Source of the DNA: Corylus avellana
Taxonomy: Eukaryota > Streptophyta > Magnoliopsida > Fagales > Betulaceae
Assembly (NCBI RefSeq): GCF_901000735.1
Contig: NC_081547.1
Span: 10,212,193-10,276,192, forward strand
Direction: 5' to 3'
Length of the DNA stretch: 64,000 nt
The notes beneath the pieces were generated by a model. The model had not been told where the DNA came from. It was given only the letters and a program-made list of their open reading frames with translations, and did not search any database. The position numbers and the translations under genes are program-made. This document shows positions 23,583 through 35,202 of the stretch, piece after piece. How positions within the stretch are numbered: the stretch's first letter is position 1; every line of letters starts with the position of its first letter.

Positions 23583-26500
23583 TCACAACTGTACATTTAT
23601 CTTCTCAGACCATTTGAAGATGTCTGTGTAAACCTGATCACCTCCCAAGTCTTCCCCTGTAGCCCCAGCTGCCACCCTAAGAATATCTTCGATTAAAGCA
23701 AAATTCCCCATTATATCAACATGAGCACCACTTTGGGTGCCACGGCCCTCTAGCAGACTGGCTGGAGGAGAATGATCATATTCCCTGTTGTATGTTCGGA
23801 TTCCTGAAGGATTAAATCTTGTTTTCCCACGCCATCCTTTTGCACACATGAAGCCTGCACTTAAAACAGGCACAGTCTCATCCCCCTCGACAGTGTAGAC
23901 TCCATCCTTCAGACAGCCATCTTCATCTTCACTGTCGGCTGTAGGATCAATCTGAAATGGAATGTAGCATTCAGCAGAAGTAGATTGCTTGTACACATAG
24001 CCTCTTTCTGTTGGTATTCCAACTCCATACATTGAAAAGATTTCCATGTCAGGAGCATTTGGCAGTCTGCAGAACCCACAACATTGACCAAACAAAGTAA
24101 TAGGGTGATCAGCCAGGGGACAATAGACTCCAAAGTATGAATAGTACTATCACAATTGTATGACTACTTCAAAAAATTACTCTAATAGGAAACTGTTAAT
24201 TTCATCAATTAATTAATATTCTAACACTCTCCCTCATGTGGGTTCAAACTCTCCTTCAATAAGTGAAGTCCAACACGTAAAACGTTTAATTGAAATGAGA
24301 GGTAAATTATAAGTGAATGGTCGAACTCATTATCTTTGCTCTGGTACCATATTAAATTACTATTGATCACAAAAGCTTAAGCAGATAAAAGCCGTCATAC
24401 AAAGAGAGTGTATTAGAAAATTAACTAAACTATTAAATTAACCATTTTTATCAGTTTAAACTTTTTGGACAATTAATGATTTGATATAGTATCGAAGCAA
24501 AGATTTTAAGTTCGAACATTGCCTTCATAATTCACCTCCTATTTCAATTAAATATTTCACTTATGGAGAAGATGCGCAACATTATAATCAGAAATGTATA
24601 TTCTGAAATTGTTACCAAGAAGGTCAATTCACACAAAAATGATAAGAAAAATTCAAAACATAAGTATACAAAGACTCTCACCTTGTCTCCAAGGGATTTG
24701 ACCAGTATTTATAATGGTTGTATTTTGGGTCATCCAAATTGTCAGCAATTCCATAAGAAAAATGAGCACTGCCACGTGCCATCATTTTTGGAGCAACAAA
24801 ATTAAACAGATCTAAAACTGAACTAGCAGTGTAAACTTTATGTTCTGCAACAGCTCTGACACCCTCAATTCCCATGTCATGGTATTCAGTCCACACATCA
24901 CGACAGGTAGAATTTGCAACATTACGACCCTTAATGGCACCCTGCACGTTAACAAATAACTAAGAACATCAAATGTAAAGATTTGGAATGAAATAATTGA
25001 AACAAACAATTGTCGCTTAAAAAGCTGATCAACGTTGAGCAAACCATATGACCAGAAGACATTGTATTTCTGTGCAAAGTAAAGATAAGAATCCACAATT
25101 TACTTTTGGTTAGAGAAAATAACATATAGAAAGGAAGAGAAAGGGTTTGTTTGCCAAACTTCTCACAAGCTCTTTTCGCTTCTCAAATGCTAAAAACTCT
25201 TTTTAATTATAAGTTAACCAAATGGATTTTTCAAATGTAGTCCCCACTATTAACACACTTTTCAAAACAAACCACAAAACTTTTTTTTAAGAAAACAAAA
25301 TACTTCTCAAAAAAATAATTATCATGAACGACTGACAGCATCGCAGTTGCTGCCATAAACTTTCGATAAACTTCTCAAAACTTTACCAAACCAATCCAAA
25401 AATATTTTTCCTTTGTGCAATGCGGCGAAACAAAGCCAAAGTACACTTTGTCCTCTCTTTGCCCCAACTCTTTACAATCTCACTTATTTCAAAGTGAAAA
25501 TTTTGGTGAACCTTAGTAAAACTTTAAAGATGCTAGCCCCACTTTCAATGAGCTCCTCTTCACTCTGATTATCAACTTCAGTAATACCTCAGTTGATAAT
25601 TATCACTCCACTATATTATTTAACCAACGGTGTGTTAATATATATATATGTATATGCATATATGAATAACATTTTCCTAGGTTTCCTTTCCTTCCTCTCC
25701 TCATTTGCAAACCAAATGAAAAAGGAAGAGAAAACCTTACCTCCTTTTCTATTTCCCTAGTAAAGAATAAAACAAGCTAGAAACTTCAATATTAGGGCAC
25801 AAAGAAGTACGGGTCGGCTTCAAAAACTTGTGGTTTGAAAACAAAGACAGACACGGATCCATATGTACATGCAGACGAAAACCATTAGCTCCATAAACTT
25901 CTTCTCCATCCTAATTTAGTAGTACCTTCTAGCTCAATATCTCATCACTTATTATCAATTTTGAGGCCCCTTAGCGGAGACTCTTTTGAGATTTTCAAAA
26001 TTCAGGTTTTAAAACCTGCAGTATGTCTACATCTAGAAAATGAATTTTGGGAATACGTATCCTTACCCGAAAGTCAGTCCTCTCAATATCAGACGACTCT
26101 GCTTCTGCCACTTCTTTACCAAATGATATAATCCTCCCATATTTAACATTTCTTGATTGTGAAGCCAGATTTTCTGTCACATTTTGTCTTCGCCTTCTCA
26201 TGCTAGGAACACAACCTTCCTCTGGTGACCAATCAAGATCACCCCATATGGTGTCCCCACCTTTGGGTATCATTGACATGGTTGAATCCCACGTGCGGCT
26301 CATCTTCATCACATATTGCAACGTTTGGAGCCGAAATAGATCATTATCCAAGAAACCTGGTGCAATAGCCCTGCATTTTTTAAGATATAGGGAGATAAAT
26401 TTTTATTTTTAAATTAAAAACAAAAAGGAAATAAATGAGAAGTAACCAATAAATAAATAAATTGGAAAAGTAATCCCAGTAGATCCACCATCATTGATAT

Positions 26501-29295
26501 ACTTGAAAAATAATTACCAAGAGAAAAGGAATGAATTCTCATAAGAATATACCTACTATAAGAGAGAAAGAATATTTAAATGAAGTATATAAAGATTGAG
26601 AGAGTTGAATGGTGTTTTTGAAAAGTGGTTAGTCGAATTTTTTTAACTATAATTGAGCTAAGTTTGGCTAGTTTATTAGGAATGCTCTAAGCAAGCAAAT
26701 TGATTTACATCAGGCATACAAATTCCCCACCCACTATTCAAACTATAACACCATCAACCTAAATTCAAATCAACAAGCAAAAGTCATTTCCACGTTATTA
26801 TTCACTATTAAGCATAAAAACTAATAAAAAACCTGGCAACTGCAACATCCTTGGCTTCAGCAGAGAAAAGTCCTGCAACAGCTTTTGGAACACCCAAAAA
26901 TGGTCCACCGATATTCATCACCGCCTTTATATGCTTAGAACACCAATCTGGTCCTCCCCCTCCGCCCATTGGAGCTGGTGCCTCAACCCACTTCATAAAA
27001 TGCAGAAAATACAATACACCCATTGAATGAGGAACTATAACTGCCTTTTTGCCACCACTTGTAGCAACCATCAGCTCTATCTTACTTTTTATCTGGCTTA
27101 ATGTTTGATCCCGTACCTGATAAATTGAGTTTAACAAAATGACAAAATCAGTGCATAGAATATTCAAATGAAAACAGAGGTGCAAGCTCAGAAAACAAGA
27201 AAAAAAAAAAAAAAAAAAAAAAAAAACAGAGGCGCATAATCAACGAAATTCCACAGTAATGTATTAGGAGAGAAGTCGCAACAATACCTCAGTATTCTGA
27301 AATGAGATTCTCCAATCATATGAAGCCATATACATGTTTTTCTCCTCATAACCGATGCTAGCCAAGTTAGCAATTAGAACTGCCCATACAAAATAGCCTG
27401 GAGCAAAATAATCAGCAGCCACAAGTCCAGCTACTGCTCGGACCCTTATACCAGGAGGATCCATTCCAGTTTCATTATCCAGACACATATGCTCTACCCA
27501 GCATAAAGGTCTGAAAAATGTCCAAAAGAACAATGGGAATTCATTGGCCAATTACTTAAAAAAACTCATGGAAGTTCAGAAGTTGAATGCAAAACAAACT
27601 CTGAAGAAATCAGGCAATGATATCTGGTGGGAGCTAGCAGGGCCCATACTTCCGTAGTCCCATTTTCATTCTAAAAGTAACTAAAGCTGGAAGTGTTCTA
27701 ATCCAACCCACTCCAATCTAAACAAGTTTGCCTCTGGAAGACTATTAAACAATCTGAGATTTTAGTTTACTTTTTGTTCTAAATTCTCAGAAACAAACTT
27801 ACAACATTGTGAATTTCACCCAAATAAATCATGCCTACATAGGAAGTGATATTAATGTTCTACATGATTTCAGTTTTAAGCATCCCCAAGTACTCACATG
27901 GGCACAAAATTTTTCCAATATAATCTAATCGAGAAACAAGCTCTCAATCGAAGTTGGTGAGAAAAAGTTATGTATGTTTGTTAATGTGTTGAGAGGGTGA
28001 TTTTTATAAACATAAAACAAAGTGTTCTTTTTGCCTTTTTAATAGTTAATTGAAGTAAAAGCATCTCAGCCGGCAATCTTCCAATGTCTTATGGGTGGTT
28101 AATTAACAAAGACATCAACCACCAGTCCTAGACAACACTACCAAACCAGGCAAATTGCCAATAATCAACCATTTTTTTTCTTCTAAGCAGTAAAAATCAA
28201 CCAGTTGTTTTGATTCACTGGCTCCCAAAAGGAAACCAAACCGAATTCGAGTCTCAACTCTAGCAATAATCTACTAAATAAAGAATGAATGGAAGAAAAT
28301 AAGCATAAACAATCACAACCTCCTACACTATCCATTATCAAAGCAATTTCACACATTTCTTTTTGCATTCTAGCGTTCATTTCGCTTACATTTCCGCCGA
28401 GTTGGCATGTTTCTTCTACCATTGACGTTTCTTGTCATTTTTAATTAATGGTAAATAGAACATGCCCACTCAATGAAAATCTACAAAAAATAAAAATAAA
28501 ACACTAAAATACAAAAAAACATATCTCTTTGCCAGAGGGAAAGTCTCTTAACGCCCAACCACTTGTACTAACAGCAATTAGTCACTCACTGCCAAAGATG
28601 TAAACCAGTTGACTTCCATATATAATCTTAATACTTAATCAACCACTTGAGAATAAAATGGAGTACGGCTCCTGAATTATTGAATAATTTTTTAATAAAT
28701 ACATCCAAAATAACACCACGACACAAAAATAATTAAAAACTCATCCACATTTGTCTCAAAAAAAAAAAAAAAAAACCTCACAAATTTTACTTGACCCAGA
28801 AATGTACCTTTTATACACTTCGCCGAACGTACCGCCCCAGAGGCGCTTCCGGAAAAGTCCGTCGGCGCACTGGTGCCCCTCCCACAACTCGAGCCCGCCG
28901 GTGACGATCCCAGGAACGAACACCACCGGATGCTTAACCCGCAGCCCCTCTTTCCTCAGCTTCACGCCCGGCGGGTCCGGCAGCGGCCCCGTTATCGCCT
29001 CCGTCACGTACTGCGGGAACGAGGACGGCATGACCTTGTACAGAAATAGCAACACCCACCAAATCGTGCAAATGCAGCCGATCAACCAACAGCAGCTGTC
29101 CACGCACGACCACTTGTTCCTCTTCGCCTCGACCTGCTTGGCCTTCGCTACGGCACTCTTCTTCTTCTTGTTCTTGTGCTTCCTGTTATCGTTTTCCGCT
29201 TCTCCTTCTTCTTCGGATTTTTCGTTTCGGTTATCGGAATCGGGACCCGAATTCTTGTCGGTTTCGGCGGGGTTTCTTCGCCGAGTGAGAGGCAT
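23583..29295 (-). CDS. PDAT1: Phospholipid:diacylglycerol acyltransferase 1
   Basis: PDAT1 moves a fatty acyl group from a phospholipid, mainly phosphatidylcholine, to diacylglycerol, making triacylglycerol and a lysophospholipid at the endoplasmic reticulum. Exons (gene order): 28808-29295, 27288-27510, 26833-27116, 26067-26370, 24682-24941, 23583-24066. They sum to 2043 nt, an unbroken 680 aa, close to the usual length of about 670. The N-terminus (1-62) is charged and Lys-rich, followed by one membrane segment (about 67-87) and the lumenal LCAT-fold domain: VVFVPGIVTGGLELWEG (124-140), nucleophile Ser268 in VPHSMG, Asp582 in GDETVP and His635 in SGAHVDIMG. All three catalytic residues are intact. 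All introns are GT-AG. The ATG at 29293-29295 opens the conserved MPLTRRR start. Intron 5 carries TRIM remnants. The gene appears functional. Confidence 0.95.
24180..24410 (-). mobile_element. TRIM retrotransposon remnant in PDAT1 intron 5
   Basis: On the minus strand a degenerate LTR containing CTTAAGCTTTTG leads to a PBS-like TGGTACCAGAGC (24338-24349; consensus TGGTATCAGAGC). A short internal part and a polypurine tract GAGGGAGAG follow, then a second LTR starting TGTTAG at 24226. The whole unit is about 230 bp and noncoding, matching terminal-repeat retrotransposons in miniature. It is the same family as 31707-31966. Confidence 0.65.
24405..24545 (+). mobile_element. Second TRIM fragment in PDAT1 intron 5, opposite orientation
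   Basis: The plus strand reads a GAGTGTATTAGAAAATTAACT LTR start, a later TTTAAACTTTTTGG, and a decayed PBS (TAGTATCGAAGC) followed by the family's internal AAAGATTTTAAGTTCGAAC. It overlaps the end of the minus-strand copy, giving a head-to-head pair. Confidence 0.5.
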
Positions 29296-30241
29296 TGCAG
29301 TGATTGACTTCAGCTTTTTGAATCTGAAGTTAGTGAAGTACTTGGTTTACTCTGTTTTACGGGGAAACTTTCAGTTTTTCCTATAGGCCAATTGGATAGC
29401 TAATTATTGAGAGTGAAAATTTTCAAACAATTTCTATTTCCAAAAGCAAATTACAGAGTAAAACGAGGAAATTGCTTTTCCGGATCTAAAAAAAAAAAAA
29501 GAAGTTTATTGATTATTCCTAAACTGGAAATTTTTTTCTATAAAGAGAAACAGAGCAATAGGCTAGAGGTAACTGACGATACAAGAAAGCGCTACGATAA
29601 GCTTTAAAGAAAGTAGTTATTCTTGGAGATAAATGGAATCGTAATAAACCACAGAGAGAATACTTTCGCTTTTGGAGGAGTTTTCCAGAGAAACAAACAG
29701 AAGCTCAATGGGCAGTGTTGGCAATTTGGTAGCCGTTGATTAGTTAGTTGGCGAGTGTGAATGGAAGTTTGGTGGGTCCCGTTTCGAGATAATGCTTATG
29801 GTTGGGATTGGAGGGATCATTCCAGCGTGGAAATGGGATGGGCGGGGCCGGTTTATAGGAAGGAATATGGATGACCCGTGTTTGTTGGGAATTTATGGAG
29901 GATCACCGCATCTCTACTACTAGTATACTTGGTAGATAAGGTAATGAATGAACAATGCTACTAGTCTTCTTTTTATTTTTCTTATTTAAAAAAAAAAAAA
30001 GTGTAATTTTTAAAATTGTTATTGAACTAAATTTTAATTATGATATATTACAAATTTAATAATAATTTTAAAAGGCATGTCAATTTAAAATGACACAAAA
30101 AAAAAACTTATAGCATTATTTTAAGAAGAAAAGAGACGAGCTCATTTACGGTTGTCATTGGCTTAAGAATATCTAAGGTTTACAAATTGCCACATCATCA
30201 AGTAGCTAGTTAACGGCATCTCAAATGAAAGAAAACGTTAA
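29296..30241. other. PDAT1 5'UTR and promoter region
   Basis: The region upstream of the PDAT1 start codon holds no gene. I see no clear TATA box on the minus strand. A GC-richer patch (GGCGGGGCCGG) lies at about 29843-29853. The plus-strand frame at 29407-29607 has no recognisable features. Confidence 0.4.
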
Positions 30242-30703
30242 ATGTCAAATCCCTTCTCCCATCCAAACCCAAATCCCTCTCTTTTAAAAATGAGTTGCAA
30301 AGCAGCTCGCACTCTAAGGCTATCCCACTCAGATCCCTCGCTTGTTAAAGCTTCTACTGCTCTTCTTGGTATCCAGCTTGCCCTCTCTCATGGTTGCTAC
30401 TCTGTCTTGATTGAAGGTGATTCCCTTCTCACCATTTTGGCTTTCAATCAAGGTCATATCTTCACCGATTGATTGCGTGCTCTTATCATCAAAGATTGTC
30501 ACTTCTAGCTCTCCTCGTTTTTCTTTTGGACAACTTCAAAGGTTTTTAGATGTGCCAATTTTCAAGCACACTCAGTTGTTAAATAGGGCGCTTCTCACTC
30601 GGTGTTTAGAAACATTCCCGACAATTCTCATTTTTTTTCTTCTCTTAGGATTAAGAGTGGCAATGACCCACCTTTGTAATGAAATAAAATAAATAAAAAA
30701 CCG
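30242..30703 (+). pseudogene. RNase H-like (RVT_3) fragment of a 5'-truncated LINE
   Basis: One frame from 30242 to 30679 is interrupted by three stops (after residue 76, then two more) but otherwise reads as the C-terminal half of a plant LINE RNase H domain: ALLGIQLALSHGCYSVLIEGDS, then a decayed WTTSKVFRCANFQAHSVVK segment. The sequence ends in an A-rich AAATAAAATAAATAAAAA tail at about 30686-30703, as expected for a LINE 3' end. The N-terminal acidic residues of RNase H are absent. Confidence 0.6.
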
Positions 30704-31029
30704 AGTTGTAGAGACTTGTGCGAGAGTTTTCATATCCTTTTTTTAAGCCTACAAGTTAGGCTCTTCATATTTTAACTTTTGTAGTTCACGGGCCATTCTA
30801 ATTTTCTCCTCATTGATGCATTTCAGAAACTTCGATTTTCTATGTTTTTCTACTTTTGTGTGAGTGGAATGATTTGCAATTATGGAAGTACTATTGTTGT
30901 TTATTTACATTCACATAAATTGAAAAAGTATAAACCGTTTAATGACAAAAAATTTGGCATTTTGTACATCTATGTTGTTATTCTTGTGTGATTACTTTCT
31001 CAATTTTTTAAAGACAGTATTTTTTTATT

Positions 31030-31215
31030 TTTTTTTAGAAATAGTTCACTTCTCATATATATCAAAAACAAGCTGAGGCAATTTGCTCCGCTTGAACAAT
31101 ATCACAAATACAATCGGGTATTTCATTTCTCCATACACAATCTATGACAATTTTTGTAGCTAATTTAGCTAGGCTATGAGTAGCACCATTTATGTTCCGG
31201 CGTAAACAGTGCTAC
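31030..31215 (-). mobile_element. LINE 3'-end fragment
   Basis: The minus strand resembles the 3' end of the LINE at 52897-53160: both have AAATGATGAG/GCTATGAG-type sequence, the ATACAAT(C)GGGTAT motif and an A-rich tail (T run at about 31020-31036). Only about 190 bp remain. Confidence 0.5.
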
Positions 31216-31231
31216 TCATTCAATCCGTTCA

Positions 31232-31576
31232 TGTTTATTTGAAATTGGTCTTGGGCCTAACTCAACTCAAAAGCTAGCTCAAGAGGTGATGCTTTCTCTC
31301 ACGCTTATAAACAGACCACCAACCCCTTCCACAACCGATGTGAGATAACCCCAACAATCTCCCCCTCACATATCGGGCCCTAGGTCGGAGCAACGACAAC
31401 CCGTTTTTCCTGTGGACTGTTGGGCCAAGACGTGTCGGTAAACTTGGGCTCTGATACAAGTGTTGGGTGGTCTTGAGCCTATCTCAACCCCAAATGCTAG
31501 CTCAAGAGTTAAGGTTTTCTCTCACCTTATAAATTGTCCATCTCCTTAATACCCAAGCAATGTGGGACTTTCAACA
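31232..31576 (-). mobile_element. TRIM element with two LTRs
   Basis: On the minus strand: 5' LTR at 31461-31576 (starts TGTTGAAAGTCCC, ends CCCAACA), PBS-like TGTATCAGAGCC (31448-31459), a short internal region, polypurine tract AGGGGGAGAT (31357-31366), and 3' LTR at about 31232-31356 (starts TGTTGGGG). The two LTRs share GGTGAGAGAAA and CTTGAGCTAGC blocks. It is about 345 bp and noncoding, the typical size for a TRIM. Confidence 0.65.
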
Positions 31577-31585
31577 TGCTCCCTC

Positions 31586-31710
31586 ACGTGTAGCAGAAGG
31601 ACATCCAAGCCAACACGTGCCACAATGGGTGACGGTAGGCCACAGCCAATGCGGGAGGACATCCAAACCAACACGTGTAACAATGGGAGACGGTGGGCCA
31701 CAGCCAATTA
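31586..31710. repeat. Two-copy tandem repeat beside the TRIM
   Basis: AGGACATCCAA(R)CCAACACG followed by CAATGGGWGACGGTRGGCCA occurs twice, at about 31587-31648 and 31653-31709, a unit of about 66 bp. It follows a polypurine-like AGGGAGCA directly right of the TRIM LTR, so it may be the internal part of a second TRIM unit sharing that LTR. Confidence 0.6.
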
Positions 31711-31966
31711 AACCTGGGACTGATTAAATTTACTTCTTTCTATCATCTTAAGCTTTTGGGATAACTGGTGATTTAACATGGTATCAGAGCCAAAGGTTCT
31801 GGGATTGAATCTTGACTTTTTCAATTCACCCCCCATTTAAATTAAATATTCCACGTGTTGGACATCACCTATTAAAAGGGAATTTGAGTTCACACGTGAG
31901 AGGGAGTGTTAAACTAATGGTTAAGTGATTAAATTTACATCTTCCTATCGGCTTAAGCTTTTAACA
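31707..31966 (+). mobile_element. TRIM element with PBS and polypurine tract
   Basis: The left LTR ends TTAACA at 31778 and is followed by a perfect PBS core TGGTATCAGAGC (31779-31790). A short internal region ends in GTGAGAGGGAG (31896-31906), then the right LTR runs 31907-31966, TGTTAAAC...TTAACA. Both LTRs share GATTAAATTTAC, TCTTAAGCTTTT and TTTAACA. It is about 260 bp in total. Confidence 0.7.
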
Positions 31967-32229
31967 ATGTTCATTCAATCCGTCTTCTTAAAGTAACGCC
32001 TTGAAGTTCATTGTTTATTTTGTATTAATATTAATGTTGCAATTATTTTTTTTCTATTTTTAACATTACAATTGTTATTGGTATTTATTATTATTATTAT
32101 TTTCTAATTAAAAGGGGGAGAAAGGGTATTGTTATTGGTACTTATAGCCATTGTTGTTGATTATGTTCTTAGTATTTATTACCGATAAAGTTGTCACTAT
32201 TTCTATTAATAAAGTTATCATTATTATTA

Positions 32230-32674
32230 GGGAAATCACATATAAAATCCTTAGATCAACGCGCTTTTATTAAAAACTCACTGGGTATTTTTTTTTTTTG
32301 AAATTTAGTCCCTGGGTAACTCGAAACTACTAGAAACTCCCTACCGTCAATTTTTGTTAACTGCCGTTAGTCCACTCAAAACTTCCCGTTTTATTTAATT
32401 AAAATATTAATTTTTTATTAATTTGCCACCCCTGGCCACCCTTCAATTTTTTTTTTTTAGATATAATTTTTTAAATTAAATTAATAAAAAAATAAATATT
32501 TTAATCAGATAAAACGGGGAGTTTTGAGTGGACAAACGACAGTTAACAAAAATTAACGGTAGGGAGTTTTCTAGTAGTTTCGAGTTACCCAGGGACTAAA
32601 TTTCAAAAAAAAAAAATACTCAGTGAGTTTTTAATAAAAGCGCGTTGACCTAAGTATTTTATATATAATTTCCC
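32230..32674. mobile_element. Foldback element FB1, 9-bp target duplication
   Basis: The two arms (about 32230-32425 and 32480-32674) are long imperfect inverted repeats from GGGAAATCACATAT to ATATAATTTCCC. Between them is a short core with GCCACCCCTGGCCACCC. The flanks TTATTATTA (32221-32229 and 32675-32683) give a 9-bp duplication, although this region is rich in ATT repeats, so chance matching is possible. No coding capacity. Mutator-like by target size. Confidence 0.7.
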
Positions 32675-32805
32675 TTATTATTATTGATAAAGTTGTTATT
32701 ATCCTTACTAATAAAACACATCATTGTTATTATTGATGAACATGTCATTGTCACCATTATTACTATTGCTAAACATGCCATTATTATTACTATTGAGCTC
32801 ACCAT

Positions 32806-32808
32806 TAC

Positions 32809-32842
<34 letters not shown>
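32806..32842. repeat. (TTA)n microsatellite
   Basis: About twelve trinucleotide units. It forms the left target of the neighbouring SINE. Confidence 0.9.
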
Positions 32843-32940
32843 TTGACATATCTACAAAAAATGAGAAATGAGGATTCGAATTAGTGACCTCCGTTTCATA
32901 AGGTGTAATCTCCAGCCGATTGAGTTACCCCTTGGGGACC
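32843..32940 (-). mobile_element. tRNA-derived SINE inserted in a (TTA)n tract
   Basis: On the minus strand the A-box-like GGTAACTCAATCGGCTGGAG and B-box-like GGTCACTAATTCGAATCC are at the same spacing as in the SINE at 6070-6177, and the sequence ends ATATGTCAAAA. Both flanks are ATT-rich, so the exact target duplication cannot be drawn. Confidence 0.7.
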
Positions 32941-33100
32941 ATTACTATTATTATTAGTTTGCTAGACTTGTCATTTCCATTACCATTGAACCCGTCAATA
33001 TTATTATTTTGAACATGTCATCAATAATATTGATGAAGGCGTCAATACGATTATTGCTAAAATTGTCACTATTGTCAAGGCTAAACAATTACTATTATTG

Positions 33101-33160
33101 TTCTCAAGGGATAGCTCAATCAGCTGGAGATCACGCCTCATGAAGTTTACTAGCACCACT
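33101..33160 (+). mobile_element. SINE head fragment
   Basis: GGATAGCTCAATCAGCTGG followed by AGATCACGCCTCATGAAG matches the A-box half of the SINE family. The B-box half is missing or too decayed to see. Confidence 0.5.
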
Positions 33161-33249
33161 TTCTCGAAAATCTCGAACGATCTGATGAAGCTAGGGCTCA
33201 ACTTGCCATTTTCCTGAACCTCACAACACCCTTCATTGGTACTATTTTA

Positions 33250-33875
33250 GGTTCCGTTTGTTTCGACGAAAAATATTTTCATTAGAAAATATTTTTAGCA
33301 TAAAACAATTTTTGGTATTTGGCACTTACATAAAATCACAAATATATATTTATATTTTCATTTACTCATATTAAACTTAAATTACGATAATGTATCAGTG
33401 AGGTCCCAATGAGGTCCTAACTAATCATGTCTCAATCGAGTCCCGACGGTGTCTCTGTGAAATTCGGGCTATGGCCCGGCCAGTTCTCGGTGAGTCTCAA
33501 TTGGGTTCTTGCGGGATCCCTGACCAAGTCTCAGCGGAGTGTTGGCAATGTCTGGGTAATGTCCCGATAGTGGCCAGGTTGGTCCCGAAGTGGTCTCGAT
33601 CAGGTCCCAGCGGAATCACAATGATGGCTTGGTGAAGTCTTGACATGGTCCTAACGACGTTCCAACTAGGTTCATTAATTTGAGAATAAGAAGTTCAAAT
33701 TCGAAAAATGGTTTATGGTTTTAAAAAATAAAAACCATTTTATGAACATTAAATAAGCCTTTTTCGGTCAAACCGAAAATATTTTTCGTTGACTATTATT
33801 TTTTTGTCTCACCAAAGACCAAAAAATAAGGGAAATATTTTTCAAAAATTATTTTACGCTGAAACAAATATGGCC
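33250..33875. mobile_element. Foldback element FB5 with repeat-rich spacer
   Basis: The outer arms pair GGTTCCGTTTGTTTCGACG with the complement of CGCTGAAACAAATATGGCC, followed by AAAATATTTT-rich inverted sequence. The 33395-33670 spacer is a chain of short degenerate units such as GAGGTCCCAATGAGGTCC, GAGTCCCGACGG and GGTCCCGAAGTGGTC. I could not find a target duplication. No coding frame. Confidence 0.6.
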
Positions 33876-34013
33876 TTCAAAATACCTTGCTTAGTGTTTT
33901 GTTGTTTGAAAAATATTTGGTGTGGTAGCTTTATTTTTGCATTTAAAAAGATGAAATACTTTCCAAACAAGTTATGAAATAGCTTTGTGCTAAATCCTTC
34001 ACGTCAACCTTGT

Positions 34014-34862
34014 GATCCAATAGGGTTGATAATTTTTGACATAATCCACGAACCCGACACGAAGTTAACAAATTTTGGGTTTGACCTAAACGGGTTTGGG
34101 TCATAATCGGGTCACCTGTTTATGGCCCGGTTAGTTTTAAGGTTTGGCGGGTCAACCTAGCGGGTTAAGCAAGTGACCCGCCAAACCCGTTAAAAAATAA
34201 AATAAAATTAAAAAACCCTAAACTAATGTGTACCTTGCTTTCTTTCTCCCTCTCACTCTCAGACGCCTCTCTCTCTCTCTCTCTCTCTCCACCGCAGCTC
34301 GCCTCCCTCTCTCGCGTCGCTGCCGCTCACCTCCCTCTCTCGCGTCACTGCCGCTCGCCTCCCTCTCTTGCATTGCCGCCGCTTGCCAACCTCGCCTCTC
34401 TGTCTGTCTGTCTGTCTCTCCACTGCCGATCGCCTCCCTCTCTCACAGCGCCGCCATTTGCCAGCCTCGCCTCTCACTCTCTCTCTCACGCCGCCGCCAC
34501 ATCCCTCTCCCAGCTAGCGTCTCTTTCTCCCTCTCCCTCTCACTCCGTCGACTTGCTTCAAGGTCGACCTCTATGGAGTATGGAATGGGTATCCGATACA
34601 TCTTCTCGAATCTTTGCATTTCAGGGAGGTAAGGACCAAGATCTGATTTTGTTTGATATCTCACTCTTTCTCTGATCCCTCTCTCTTGCTCTGATTTTCT
34701 CTTTGGGTTGACATGTTAACCTGCTAATTTTGTCATGTCGTGTTCGGATTGGAGATTTAAATCCGTTTAGTTAAACGGGTCGTGCCTGGGTAGATGCTAA
34801 TCGGGGCGGATCAGTACGGGTCGTAAACCGGTTGACCCGTCAACCCGTTTTGCGAACCTTAG
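34014..34862. mobile_element. Probable non-autonomous hAT-like element carrying a CT-rich minisatellite
   Basis: The left end (GGGTTGATAATTTTTGACA then CCACGAACCCGACACG) and right end (GTAAACCGGTTGACCCG, AACCCGTTTTGCGAACC) carry the many CGGGT/ACCCG subterminal motifs seen in plant hAT-type nonautonomous elements. I cannot define exact terminal repeats. The interior is taken up by a minisatellite, and open frames there are translations of repeats, not genes. Confidence 0.4.
34266..34550. repeat. CT-rich minisatellite (units of about 30 bp)
   Basis: A (CT)n run is followed by degenerate units such as CTCGCCTCCCTCTCTCGCG and TCACTGCCGCTCGCCTCC, with (TGTC)n at about 34404-34418. Long open frames in several phases on both strands arise from the repeat. 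Confidence 0.75.
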
Positions 34863-35202
34863 ATCCAAGCCCATTTTCTTACAATTTTATTTATTTATTT
34901 ATTTTTTTGTAACAAACCCATTTTCTTACATTTAAGTCTTTGAATTGAATTTCCGCGGGGAGCATCATAAGGGGTCATAGAAATTAAAGGGTACCCCTGT
35001 TGCTTGCGTGATAGTGATCGGTTTCTACCTGTACGAACGACGATGTTTGCTTCAACGTTGGTAAGTATTTGTGTCTCGTGCAATATGCGAAGAAAAAACT
35101 TTGGGATTTAGTAGCAAGATTCCACGTAGAAGTATATTTCCAAGTATCCATCAATTCATATTCACATGGCATCTTTCACGTCATAGAATAATTTCTATGA
35201 CT

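Noticed and set aside
29407..29607. 66-codon plus-strand frame upstream of PDAT1
   Set aside because: It overlaps the PDAT1 5' flank, contains a poly-Lys run and has no domain.
32806..32842. Repeated short units considered as a CRISPR array or satellite
   Set aside because: It is a plain trinucleotide microsatellite; no spaced direct repeats are present anywhere in the window, and the genome is eukaryotic.
34228..34675. Open frames of 134 and 149 codons
   Set aside because: Translations of a CT-rich minisatellite in two phases with an antisense frame as well.
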